From: Blautia hominis | GTDB lineage: Bacteria; Bacillota; Clostridia; Lachnospirales; Lachnospiraceae | Reading direction: 5' to 3' | Assembly: GCA_002270465.1 (NCBI GenBank) | Contig: NQOF01000001.1 | Span: 1,056,501-1,120,500, forward strand | Length of the DNA: 64,000 nt | Shown here: positions 35,229 to 43,945 of the stretch, piece by piece | Numbering within the stretch: the first letter of the stretch is position 1 | Layout of the letters: each line of letters starts with the position of its first letter | Program-made: the position numbers and the translations under genes | Notes under the pieces: model-generated | What the model saw: the letters and a program-made list of their open reading frames with translations, nothing else | Told to the model about the DNA's origin: nothing | Database searches by the model: none

Positions 35229-35266
35229 TGAAAACAGCCAGGGAGTACAATTCCCTGGCTGTATTT
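35229..35266. terminator. Bidirectional terminator between response regulator and MFS gene
   Basis: CAGCCAGGGA and TCCCTGGCTG form a perfect 10-bp stem at 35235-35261 with A/T-rich flanks on both sides, between convergent genes. Confidence 0.75.
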
Positions 35267-35274
35267 GTAAATCC

Positions 35275-36666
35275 TCACCGCAGAGGCCTCAAATTTTCTT
35301 TATATCTCCGATCCAGCCCCACCCTGATTTCAGGATATTCCTCATCCAGCCTATAAAACCGCAGCACAACTGCCAGCCCCCCGCACACAGCCAGGGGAAT
35401 CAAAATAAACCCAAGCGCTATAAACGGTTTCCGGCCAGCCATCTGCGCAGCAGTCTCAGCCAGTTTTCCCGGATTTACTGCAAGCGCTGCCAGGTTCTGC
35501 CTTACCACACTTGCTAAACCGGCTCCCACCGCTATGACTGCCGAGATAACTGTCACAGGAAATACCGCGCGCGCCCTTCCCGTAAAATGGTCCACATGGT
35601 CAAAAACATCCGGCTCCATAGCCCAAAGCATTGCCCACATAAATCCGCTGCCAATCCCCTCCATTACAAGCGCAGGGTAATAGGCAGGCCGCATTTTTAA
35701 ACTGACAAGCATCAGAATGCAGGCCGCCCCATAGACTGTTGTGCCCAGCAGTGCACATTGCCTTTTTGTCATTTTTCCGGTCAGAAACGGTACCGCCAGA
35801 TATGCCGCTGGGGGCACACCGTATGTAACAGCCTTTACAAAATCAGCATTTGCAGGTTCCCCCAAAACCCAGTATGCGTATTCTCCTTTAAGAAAGGAAA
35901 AAACAGAGACAGCGAACATCAGCATTCCCCCATAAAGCAGCAGGAGCAAAAAGTATCGGTCTTTAAAAAATGCCTTCAAATCTTCTCCGCATTCTTTTAT
36001 ACTCATTTTCTGGCTGTCCGGAACAGGGGGAAGATATGTCTCTCTCAAAAATATGCTTCCAAGCAGCATAGAAGCCAAAATCACTGCCGTAAAAACAAGC
36101 ACATATTTTCTGCCGCCGTCACCCCCCTGAAGCCCCGGAGCTGTGAAGCTGCCAACAATAAAACCGGTGCAGATCACAGCCATTCCTCCGGCAACCCCTT
36201 TCACCGAGGCAAGATTCGTCCGCTCTGCTGCATTTTTGGTCATCCCTGCCAGCAGCGCATCTGCAGGAAAGAGCAGCAATTTCATACCAAAACACCATAC
36301 AAAAAATATGATTCCCACATATACCGTTTCAATCCCCACAGCAGCCCTTGGCACATGCAGGCTCATCAGTGTGCTTGCAGCCACTAAAACAATCCCTGTG
36401 TATATCCAGGGTTTACTGCGTCCCGATTTTTTCCTGGTTCTGTCTATGACCAGACTTAAAATAAAAGCAGCAAAAAAAGCCCCTGCCAAACCAATTACCA
36501 TTATGGCCCGTGCCGCATCCCCGGAAATTTCCGTGTTCTCCATCATATATGACATTATACCAGCTGCTGTAAGAAACGACAGCATCTTACTGCCGAACGC
36601 CACCGCTCCAAAACTTCCCCTCTGTTTCCGGATAAAAGTCTTTTCATCTGCTGACATATTACCCAT
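35275..36666 (-). CDS. MFS transporter, GPH-like (MFS_2)
   Basis: 463 residues with about 12 hydrophobic helices. It resembles GPH symporters in the loop DRTRKKSGRSKPWIYTG, but the N-terminus (RGSFGAVAFGSKMLSFL) is divergent. GGGAGG lies 7 nt before the ATG. It is a single gene with no linked enzyme, so the substrate cannot be guessed. It is convergent with the YesMN genes and separated from them by a terminator. Confidence 0.78.
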   Translation of the reverse strand: MGNMSADEKTFIRKQRGSFGAVAFGSKMLSFLTAAGIMSYMMENTEISGDAARAIMVIGLAGAFFAAFILSLVIDRTRKKSGRSKPWIYTGIVLVAASTLMSLHVPRAAVGIETVYVGIIFFVWCFGMKLLLFPADALLAGMTKNAAERTNLASVKGVAGGMAVICTGFIVGSFTAPGLQGGDGGRKYVLVFTAVILASMLLGSIFLRETYLPPVPDSQKMSIKECGEDLKAFFKDRYFLLLLLYGGMLMFAVSVFSFLKGEYAYWVLGEPANADFVKAVTYGVPPAAYLAVPFLTGKMTKRQCALLGTTVYGAACILMLVSLKMRPAYYPALVMEGIGSGFMWAMLWAMEPDVFDHVDHFTGRARAVFPVTVISAVIAVGAGLASVVRQNLAALAVNPGKLAETAAQMAGRKPFIALGFILIPLAVCGGLAVVLRFYRLDEEYPEIRVGLDRRYKENLRPLR

Positions 36667-36815
36667 AAATTTTCCTCCCCTCTTTGGTTCTCTCTCCTTT
36701 TACTGGTTCCTCCTTGTAAATCACGCCATAATATCTGTTAATACTTATTACCATTATATAATTTTCAGTCAAATTCTACAACCCCAAACCCGCCTCATCC
36801 CTGCCTTTTTACCAC

Positions 36816-36850
36816 AAAAAAAGCCCGGACACACCTCTCATGTCCGGACT
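36816..36850 (-). terminator. Intrinsic terminator overlapping the end of the DUF975-CmpB gene
   Basis: On the minus strand TGTCCGG-type arms pair around an 9-base loop and are followed by seven T (36815-36822 region). The upstream arm is inside the last codons and stop of the gene. Confidence 0.75.
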
Positions 36851-38670
36851 TCTTGCTCCTCTATCCACGCACCTGTATAGTCCGTGATCCCCTTCCCCGT
36901 ATTTGGGTGCCGGTTGGAATAAACCTCATCGGCTCCAAATACAGCCAGCAGGGTGATACACACAGGGATCAGTATCTTATAGGGTATTTTCCTAATGAGA
37001 TCATCCAGAAGCGGCGCAGCCACATAGACAATAGCCATTCCTCCCAGTCCAAAGACCAGAAGGCCTTCCGCGCAGATCCTCCCATTCAGATTGAGAAAAT
37101 ATCCGCTGTAATCCCACCACTTCTCTCCATTGTGGGTAATCTCCAGGAACCAGGAAGTAAAGTATTCCACACAGCCGCACAGCACAATGGTCAAGAGAAA
37201 TTCCACCAGAGGCTTTTCCCTGAATTTATTCAGAACCGCCAAAATCATGACGCCTCCGGTTCCATAAATAGGCAGCCAGGGACCATGCAGAACTCCCCGG
37301 TTCACAAATACACCGTCTGTTATGAGATGCAGGCTCACTTCCCACACCCATCCCATAAAGGAAAATGCAAAAAACAGCAGGATCACAGACCACACGGAAT
37401 AGCGGCGCATATAACGCAGGGTCTCCAGCTTCTGACGCTTCCCTGCCTCCGGGATGGGAAACAGTCTTTCAGGGTAGACCACCCCTTCCACCGCTGCTTT
37501 TATCATCTGATATTTTGCCTGTCCGTTCCGGTATTCTTCGTAAGCACGCTCATCCTGCCTGTTGATCACTGTGATTCCAAGAACATTTGCAAGAAATCCT
37601 GCAACCCCTCTCAGTTTCTCAGGCTCTTGCTCCTCTTCCTCCCAAACGGAAGCAAGGGAATCCCCATACGCCTCGAAAATCACATCTCCATCAGCCTTTT
37701 CAAACAGATACCTGTCATTCAGAAGCTCACAGCCCTCTATTTTCTTTTCCTTTGCCAAATCTCTCATCTGGACATAAAATTCGCTGAACGCTGCTGTCTT
37801 GTAAGGGTTGGAGTAAAAAATGGCAGTCAGGCCAAAGGTCAGACTCCCCAGCATATCCCAGCCCCAATAAGTAAGTTCAAAGACAAAACATTCCCATTTA
37901 TGCCCATGCATCATCTTTCTTGAGAGATTGACAGCTTTTTTAGGGGAAATATCCGGATTTTCGGCCGCAATGTATGGTACCAGAAAATAAGAATACCGTT
38001 TGATGATACCGCCCACGATCGTCAATGCCCACAACATCTGATACAGGGATGCCAAAGCCATGGTAAGAGACACTTTTGTCCATCTCTTCACCCTGAGCAG
38101 GAAGGCAAAACGCTGGATAGTCAGCTTCTCATACACACGGCCTTCCAGAAAAATACGTCTGGATACCACGGTATACATATTGAACAAAAAGACCCAGGCC
38201 CCCAGGGCCAGCAGCAGACTCAGCACAATAAAAAGAAAGACTGTGATCCCCGCTGATCCCACCATGGAATTCACGGCAGCGATCAGCGTAACCAGGATAG
38301 AACCCGATGTAACGGAATTCACAAACCCTGCCAGGACACCTCTGCTTCTTCCCAGAGCCGCACTGCCTCTGCCTTCCTTTGTGTTCTGCACTGCCTGTTC
38401 TTTCAGTTCTTCTGACAGCTCCCGGCTCTCCTCCTCATTCCCCTGCAGTGCATCCAGCACCACATCTGACAGATTGGGCTGTCTGCCCACAATCCCTGTA
38501 ACCGTTGTCTCCGGGCTGCGCTCCTCTCTGGATTCGATCTTTATCCCATCCAGAGAACCGGAAAACTCAGTTCCCAGTATAGCCGCAGCAACGCAGACCG
38601 TCACAAACATCAGATAATGCTTCCGCAGAGACTGTCTGGCTTTTTGCTTCATCTCTTTTCTTGTCAGCAT
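36838..38670 (-). CDS. Fusion membrane protein: DUF975 + CmpB-like (putative ABC transporter permease)
   Basis: About 610 residues from ATG 38670 (GAGGGAAGA upstream); a start at 38745 would add 25 residues. Residues 1-340 look like DUF975: LTRKEMKQKARQSLRKHY, multiple helices, then YFLVPYIAAENPDISPKKAVNLSRKMMHGHKWECF. After a soluble linker (about 340-415), residues 420-600 match the CmpB-like family: FAFSFMGWVWEVS, NRGVLHGPWLPIYGTGG, VEYFTSWFLEITHNGEKWWDYS. Each half normally occurs as its own protein. The role is unknown; it may be an envelope or small-molecule membrane protein. The first 100 residues include a hydrophilic segment outside the membrane. Confidence 0.75.
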   Translation of the reverse strand: MLTRKEMKQKARQSLRKHYLMFVTVCVAAAILGTEFSGSLDGIKIESREERSPETTVTGIVGRQPNLSDVVLDALQGNEEESRELSEELKEQAVQNTKEGRGSAALGRSRGVLAGFVNSVTSGSILVTLIAAVNSMVGSAGITVFLFIVLSLLLALGAWVFLFNMYTVVSRRIFLEGRVYEKLTIQRFAFLLRVKRWTKVSLTMALASLYQMLWALTIVGGIIKRYSYFLVPYIAAENPDISPKKAVNLSRKMMHGHKWECFVFELTYWGWDMLGSLTFGLTAIFYSNPYKTAAFSEFYVQMRDLAKEKKIEGCELLNDRYLFEKADGDVIFEAYGDSLASVWEEEEQEPEKLRGVAGFLANVLGITVINRQDERAYEEYRNGQAKYQMIKAAVEGVVYPERLFPIPEAGKRQKLETLRYMRRYSVWSVILLFFAFSFMGWVWEVSLHLITDGVFVNRGVLHGPWLPIYGTGGVMILAVLNKFREKPLVEFLLTIVLCGCVEYFTSWFLEITHNGEKWWDYSGYFLNLNGRICAEGLLVFGLGGMAIVYVAAPLLDDLIRKIPYKILIPVCITLLAVFGADEVYSNRHPNTGKGITDYTGAWIEEQEVRT

Positions 38671-38783
38671 ACTTTCTTCCCTCACCCTTTGTCCTGTACT
38701 GTCCGCATAAATCCTCCACTCTCTGCGGAACAATCTGTTTTTCATTATAGCATCCGCCAGATGTGATCACAACCTCGAAAGCG

Positions 38784-38822
38784 CAAAAAAACAGCAGCAT
38801 GGCCTTTTTATGCCCTGCTGCC
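38784..38822 (-). terminator. Intrinsic terminator after the Na/Ca exchanger gene
   Basis: On the minus strand GGCAGCAGGGC pairs with GCCATGCTGCTG-type sequence across a short A-rich loop and is followed by seven T, about 30 nt after the stop codon. Confidence 0.75.
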
Positions 38823-38853
38823 GTAAGAAAATCCCGGATTAAATTTATTGTCC

Positions 38854-39807
38854 TCACCGCATAATGATATAAGCCGTATATCCTCCATAGAGCACCAGAA
38901 GCGCAATGGCCTCTCCTCTGCTGATCTTTTCTCCCTTTTTCGCCAGGACGAAAAGTATGATACTCATGAGCAGCAGCACCGCTCCGTCATAGATAGACTC
39001 CATACGGATAGCCATAGGGGATATTGCTGCTGATGCGCCGATGATGAGCAGAATATTGAATATATTGGAGCCAATAACATTACCCATAGCCAAATCATTC
39101 TCGCCTTTTGTGGATGCCACCACAGAGGTCACAAGCTCCGGGAGGGAGGTGCCGATGGCCACAATGGTCAGTCCGATCAGTGTCTGGCTCATGCCAAAAG
39201 CGGCAGCAATTTCACTGGCGCTGTCAACGACTAATTCCCCGCCTATAATGATCATGGCAATACCCAGAACAGCATATACAATGCTCCTGACAGGGGTCAG
39301 CTTTTTCCCGATATTTTCCTCCTCAGGCCTAACGGTACGCGTCTTCAGCGCTGATTTTATCTGCATATACAAAAATCCGGCGAACAGCAGAACCAGTATC
39401 AGCCCCTCCAGACGTCCAATCTGCCGAACTCCCTTTGTCCCTCCAACGGAAAACATACAGAATAAAAGCAGAAGTCCTGTGACAAGGATGGAGAAAGGCA
39501 TTTCTTTTTTCAGCAGCCCGCCCTGTATTTTCATAGGCAGGACGACACCGCAGACGCCGATAACAGCCAGGCTGTTAAACAGATTGGAGCCAATGACATT
39601 ACTGATGGCAATATCATTATTACCTGACAGGGAGGCCATGATACTGACGGAAGCCTCCGGTGCACTGGTCCCGAACGCCACGATCGTCAGACCGATGATA
39701 ATGGATGGAACCCGCAGTGTCTTTGCAATGGAAGAACATCCGTCTACAAACAGATCAGCTCCCTTCACCAGGAATACAAAGCCCAGCAGCAGCCATAGAT
39801 ACATCAT
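38854..39807 (-). CDS. Calcium/sodium antiporter (CaCA family, YrbG-like)
   Basis: About 317 residues from ATG 39807 or 39804 (AGAGGA upstream); an open frame reaches back to 39972 but that part is translated repeat sequence. Two homologous halves each contain the alpha-repeat: VAFGTSAPEASVSIMASLSGNNDIAISNVIGSN-type near residue 40 and VAIGTSLPELVTSVVASTKGENDLAMGNVIGSN-type near residue 210. The acidic Glu residues in APE and LPE bind the ions. About ten helices. It is a single-gene unit. Confidence 0.9.
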   Translation of the reverse strand: MMYLWLLLGFVFLVKGADLFVDGCSSIAKTLRVPSIIIGLTIVAFGTSAPEASVSIMASLSGNNDIAISNVIGSNLFNSLAVIGVCGVVLPMKIQGGLLKKEMPFSILVTGLLLLFCMFSVGGTKGVRQIGRLEGLILVLLFAGFLYMQIKSALKTRTVRPEEENIGKKLTPVRSIVYAVLGIAMIIIGGELVVDSASEIAAAFGMSQTLIGLTIVAIGTSLPELVTSVVASTKGENDLAMGNVIGSNIFNILLIIGASAAISPMAIRMESIYDGAVLLLMSIILFVLAKKGEKISRGEAIALLVLYGGYTAYIIMR

Positions 39808-39844
39808 ATTATTTTTTCCTCTTTTCTTAATTTGTAAAATTGGG

Positions 39845-39955
39845 ATAACCATTGGATCGGTCCGTGCCTCTACTGCGCTGACCGCACATCGCCAAGGCGA
39901 TTCTGCATGGATTTTTGCCTGCAACTGTGAAGATACTGATCTCTTACAATTTTTG
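39845..39955. repeat. Interspersed non-coding repeat (copy C, degenerate)
   Basis: The segment with ACTGCGCTG, CATCGCC, AGGCGAT and TGCATGGATTTTTGCCTGCA followed by ACTGTGA matches 58973-59062 closely. Its outer ends are degenerate compared with that copy. It lies upstream of the Na/Ca exchanger gene and creates a spurious N-terminal extension of that frame. Confidence 0.6.
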
Positions 39956-40009
39956 TCACAAAATTCCATCATTACCTATAATATGATGAATCTCCCTCCC
40001 AGTCAAGGA

Positions 40010-42238
40010 CTAAAGAAGGGGATGTTCCGCTCTTGCTTTCAGGCGTTCCCAGCGCCGGTCCACCTCTGCCTGGATCTCCTCTGCTACACCGCTGTAGGAC
40101 GCTTCCGTCAGATGGCGTGTTCTGCCCATAAGTTTAAGCCAGTCTGTAACCGGAATCCTTTTCTTACTTTTTTCCGGATCATAGTTCAATGTGGTGATCC
40201 CGTTTTCTATCTCATAAAGCGGAAAATAGCAGGAGTTCACGGCTGCTTCTATGACTCTCCGCTCCGTATTGGGTTTATCTCCCCAGTTTAAGGGGCAGGC
40301 GGAAAGTGTCTTGATATATGCGGTTCCGAAACGTGATGCATACTCTTTGGCTTTTGCCGCTTTTTTTATAAAATCCGCCGGGTTTGACTCTGCTGCCGTT
40401 GCCGCATACGGCAGGTTTGTAGCAGCCATGATCATAGGCATATCCTTGTGAAAAAATGTTTTTCCGTACTGTTCTTTTCCGATATGGGAGGTGGCGCTTT
40501 TGGCACCTTTAGGTGTGGAATAGGATAACTGGTACCCGGTATTCATATAGCCCCCGTTGTCGTACTCGAATAGGATCAGATGGTCATTTCTGAGGGCCGT
40601 TCCCAGCGCGGAGCCCATGCCGATATCCATACCGCCGTCACCGCTGACCATGACAAAAGTAATGGCTTCGTCGGGCAGTTCCCCACGCCTGCGCCGCTGC
40701 TGAAAGGCCTCCACAACACCTGCAAGCGTTGCGGCGCCGTTCTGGAACAGATTATGGATATAGGGAACACGGAACGCTGTCTTGGGATAAGAGGTGGTGA
40801 CCACCATGCCGCAGCCGGTCTGAAACAGAAGTACCACATTTCCCTCAATTCCTTTTAACAGCAGGTTTACATTTACCGGGATTCCGCAGCCCGGGCAGGC
40901 GCCGTGTCCGGGAGCCAGACGTTTTGGCATGACTGTGCTCTCATTCACTCTTCCCCCGGACACCTTCATTTGACCGTTTTCATCCGTCTTTACGGATATA
41001 TAGCCCGGACTGGCTTCCTCTTTGCTGATGGGGTTAAAATACTGCTGTATCTGCAGGCTTTCATCCCCGGGATAAACACCCAGATAATCAAATGCAGATG
41101 CCTTGCCGTCCAGACACTGCCGGAAGAGTTCTAATGCATCCTGCACATAAAAGTCCCTTCCGCCCAGTCCGTAAATACGGCTCAGGACCCTTGCCCTGCT
41201 GTTGCGGTCCTTCAGAGCTGCCTTCAGCTCCAGGGTCATATTTCCCCCTCCGGCACCGTAGCTGTCCTGTCTGTCCGCTGCCAGTATGGTCACTGCGCTT
41301 TTGCACAGCTCGTACAGTTCCTCTGCCGGGAACGGCCGCAGAGCGTGCAGGGTCACTACGCCTGCCTTGATGCCCTCCTCCCGCATCCGGTCAGCCGCGG
41401 TCTTGGCTGTGTGGTAGGAAGAACCCAGCAGAAATAAGATCACTTCCGCATCCTCATTTTTATATCCCTCTGCCAGAGGATATTTCCTTCCTGACAGGGC
41501 TTCATACTCTGCAAACACCTGGGGGATCACTGTACGTGCCTGTTCCATAGCCAGATGAAGCTGGTATTTATTGTTCAGAGTATCCGGTTCGTTCATATAG
41601 GAGCCGATGGATACCGGATGTTCCAAATCCAGAACGGAATATTCCGCATCATACGTCCCAATAAAATCCCCCACTGTTTTTTCATCCTCAAACACATAGC
41701 ACTTCTTCTTCTGGTGGCTGGTAAAAAAGCCGTCAAATGCCACGATCACCGGAAGTCTGACTGCCTCTGCAATCCTGAGGGCACACAGGTTCATGTCATA
41801 GACAGCCTGTGGTGTATCCGCAAAAAGGATGATCCATCCCGTATTCAGTGTGTACATAATATCACTGTGGTCCCCTTTAATGGACAATGGACCGGACACG
41901 GTCCTGCAGGCCACGTTCAGCACCATAGGAAACCGGGTCCCTGACTGGACCGGAAGCTGTTCCAGCGCATACAAAAGACCATTGGCGCTGGTGGCATTGA
42001 AAACCCTCGCCCCCGCGGCTGACGCGCCATAGCAGATACCTGCCGCACTGTGCTCCCCCTCCGCTGCGATCAGGGAAATATCATGCTCCCCCTCCGCCTT
42101 CATCAGATCCAGGAACTCCGCGATCTGTGTGGACGGGGTAATGGGATAATACCCCATCACATGATAATTGATCTGTTTCGCCGCATAGGCAGCCAGTTCA
42201 TTTCCGCTCTCAAATAATACTTTCTGCTTTTCCATCAA
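40010..42238 (-). CDS. 2-oxoacid:ferredoxin oxidoreductase, fused alpha and beta subunits
   Basis: 742 residues. The alpha part (about 1-400) has YYPITPSTQIAEFL and GEHSAAGICYGASAAGARVF. The beta part (from about 440) starts PGHGACPGCGIP, with further QTGCGM and LSACPLNWG, the four Cys positions of the proximal 4Fe-4S cluster in the family. The thiamine-diphosphate motif is GDGG with DNGGYMNTG. It overlaps the gamma-delta gene by 4 nt (ATGA). With it, the enzyme oxidatively decarboxylates a 2-oxoacid to an acyl-CoA and reduces ferredoxin. Substrate (branched-chain, pyruvate or other) cannot be told. Alpha and beta are normally separate chains. Confidence 0.88.
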   Translation of the reverse strand: MMEKQKVLFESGNELAAYAAKQINYHVMGYYPITPSTQIAEFLDLMKAEGEHDISLIAAEGEHSAAGICYGASAAGARVFNATSANGLLYALEQLPVQSGTRFPMVLNVACRTVSGPLSIKGDHSDIMYTLNTGWIILFADTPQAVYDMNLCALRIAEAVRLPVIVAFDGFFTSHQKKKCYVFEDEKTVGDFIGTYDAEYSVLDLEHPVSIGSYMNEPDTLNNKYQLHLAMEQARTVIPQVFAEYEALSGRKYPLAEGYKNEDAEVILFLLGSSYHTAKTAADRMREEGIKAGVVTLHALRPFPAEELYELCKSAVTILAADRQDSYGAGGGNMTLELKAALKDRNSRARVLSRIYGLGGRDFYVQDALELFRQCLDGKASAFDYLGVYPGDESLQIQQYFNPISKEEASPGYISVKTDENGQMKVSGGRVNESTVMPKRLAPGHGACPGCGIPVNVNLLLKGIEGNVVLLFQTGCGMVVTTSYPKTAFRVPYIHNLFQNGAATLAGVVEAFQQRRRRGELPDEAITFVMVSGDGGMDIGMGSALGTALRNDHLILFEYDNGGYMNTGYQLSYSTPKGAKSATSHIGKEQYGKTFFHKDMPMIMAATNLPYAATAAESNPADFIKKAAKAKEYASRFGTAYIKTLSACPLNWGDKPNTERRVIEAAVNSCYFPLYEIENGITTLNYDPEKSKKRIPVTDWLKLMGRTRHLTEASYSGVAEEIQAEVDRRWERLKARAEHPLL

Positions 42239-43329
42239 ACCAGCCCTCCGTCTATTCTCCGCTCTTCCAGATAAGAATCACTTGTGACCCAGGAATTTGC
42301 CCCTGCATCCTCAAATTCCAGGTGGTCCACGATTAAATCCTTATTTCTCACAAACCATTTTTTGTCAGGATGCTCTCTCTCAATACCCTGTACAAGCGCA
42401 TTCACCGGGCAGACATCCACACACCGCAGGCATCCCTTGCAGTGGTGATAATCAAGTCCCTTATTTACCATTGCCTCTTTCCCCCTATACTCTCCCTTCT
42501 CAAACCGGAAGACCATATCAGGGCATGTGGAATCACACAGGCCGCAGTTTATACATCTGTCCTGGATAAACAGGGGAATGTAGCCTTCTCTTGATGCGGA
42601 AAGGTCATTGGATACCGTGCTTCCATAACGGGTATTGACACCGCCGTAAGGAGCATTTTTATATCCCCACTGATTTTCAGCTTCCTTGTAGGGGACCTTT
42701 TCATATCTGCCGTCAGGTGCAAAATATTCTTCCTCGGCCGCCTCATATCCTCGCTTCACGCCCTCCAGATTCCGTTCCAAAAGCGCGGGATATTTCTTTC
42801 CTATGGTATCCCTTACCAGGTCATATGCCCGCTCAAGAGCTATGAACCCCGCAGCTTTTACAACCGCCCCCAGCATGACCATATTCACACGGCTTTTGCT
42901 CTCCATGGCGATCTTCAGGGCGTCCACTGCATAGATACTTCCCCCATAAAGCTTCAGCCTCTCTCTCAGGTCATTGGGGGAATCAGGGGAGTTGATCACG
43001 ATCTTGGTCTCCTCCCACACACCAGCGGTAACCGGCAGCTTGCCTGCCAGCGCCTCATGAAAAAGCCCCAGGATGTGTGGCTTCTCCACCGGACTGCTGA
43101 TGCGGATTTCCCTGTCAGGCTCACACCAGCGGATAAACGCTTTCACCGGTGAACCTCTTTTCTCAGAACCATAGCTGGAAAAACTGGATGCATTAAGCCC
43201 CAGATAGGATGCTCCCAGCTCTCCCAATAACTTTCCGCACAGGTTTGCTCCCAGACCGCCTATACTCTCCAGACGAATCTCAAAGCAGCCTTCCTCATTG
43301 ACAATGGGCAGATTTATTTTTTCATCCAT
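42235..43329 (-). CDS. 2-oxoacid:ferredoxin oxidoreductase, fused gamma and delta subunits
   Basis: About 364 residues; start at ATG 43329, 9 nt after AAGGAG (ATGs at 43359 and 43335 are alternatives). The gamma domain (about 10-195) begins FEIRLESIGGLGANLCGKLL and contains NASSFSSYGSEKRGSP. The delta part has two 4Fe-4S motifs: CINCGLCDSTCP and CKGCLRCVDVCP near the C-terminus. It provides coenzyme A-side and electron-transfer functions for the following alpha-beta fusion. First gene of the two-gene operon. Confidence 0.88.
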   Translation of the reverse strand: MDEKINLPIVNEEGCFEIRLESIGGLGANLCGKLLGELGASYLGLNASSFSSYGSEKRGSPVKAFIRWCEPDREIRISSPVEKPHILGLFHEALAGKLPVTAGVWEETKIVINSPDSPNDLRERLKLYGGSIYAVDALKIAMESKSRVNMVMLGAVVKAAGFIALERAYDLVRDTIGKKYPALLERNLEGVKRGYEAAEEEYFAPDGRYEKVPYKEAENQWGYKNAPYGGVNTRYGSTVSNDLSASREGYIPLFIQDRCINCGLCDSTCPDMVFRFEKGEYRGKEAMVNKGLDYHHCKGCLRCVDVCPVNALVQGIEREHPDKKWFVRNKDLIVDHLEFEDAGANSWVTSDSYLEERRIDGGLV

Positions 43330-43465
43330 TTGCATTCTCTCCTTCATCTCTGTTACCATTTATTATCCATAAAATAAGAAAACTTATGCAGAGTATGTCC
43401 CGATATACACATAAACCTTACATTCTGTGGGAATGACTATAAGGCAGACAAGGAGGTAATAGATT

Positions 43466-43855
43466 ATGAATGAACCGCGTTTTTACAGCAAAGAAGGATG
43501 CAGCACACTGATCGAAGTCATCAGCGCAGACCCGGGAGCAAGTTTTTCCTGCTGCGGCAAAGAGCTGACGGAATTGAAAGCCAACACATCGGAGGGTGCC
43601 TCTGAAAAACACCTCCCGGTTGTGGAACAGAATGGAAATACGGTCACAGTTAATGTAGGCAGCATTGCACATCCTATGACAGAGGAGCACAGCATTGGAT
43701 TTATCTGCCTGGAGACGGAAAAAGGCCTGCAGAGAGTTCCCTTAAAAGCAGATGGAGACCCCAAAGCCTGCTTTGCCCTCACAGAGGGAGACAAGCCAGT
43801 TGCAGCCTATGCGTACTGCAACCTGCATGGATTCTGGAAGACAGAGATCCGCTAG
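43466..43855 (+). CDS. Desulfoferrodoxin-type superoxide reductase with altered Center I
   Basis: 129 residues. The catalytic Center II ligands are present: EKHLP (His), SIAHPMTEEHS (two His) and CNLHGFW (Cys and His). In the N-terminal Center I, the family pattern is CxxC followed by CC; here the first Cys is Lys9, leaving Cys12, Cys29 and Cys30. The protein should still reduce superoxide at Center II, but the FeS4 centre may be lost or changed. AAGGAGG precedes the ATG. Monocistronic, ending at a strong hairpin, and divergent from the oxidoreductase operon, which uses oxygen-sensitive enzymes. Confidence 0.88.
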   Translation: MNEPRFYSKEGCSTLIEVISADPGASFSCCGKELTELKANTSEGASEKHLPVVEQNGNTVTVNVGSIAHPMTEEHSIGFICLETEKGLQRVPLKADGDPKACFALTEGDKPVAAYAYCNLHGFWKTEIR

Positions 43856-43870
43856 ACGATCATTCCTGCC

Positions 43871-43926
43871 GATGCAAAAACCTCCGATTCAAAAAGGACA
43901 ACCCTTTTGAACCGGAGGTTTTATTA
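43871..43926. terminator. Bidirectional terminator after the superoxide reductase gene
   Basis: AACCTCCG...CGGAGGTT with inner TTCAAAA/TTTTGAA pairing at 43879-43920, A-run before and T-rich sequence after. It separates convergent genes. Confidence 0.85.
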
Positions 43927-43945
43927 TTGATAATTCCCATCACCG

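Noticed and set aside
36853-37923. Plus-strand open frame of 356 codons opposite the DUF975-CmpB gene
   Set aside because: Antisense to a clear membrane protein gene and low in protein-like character.
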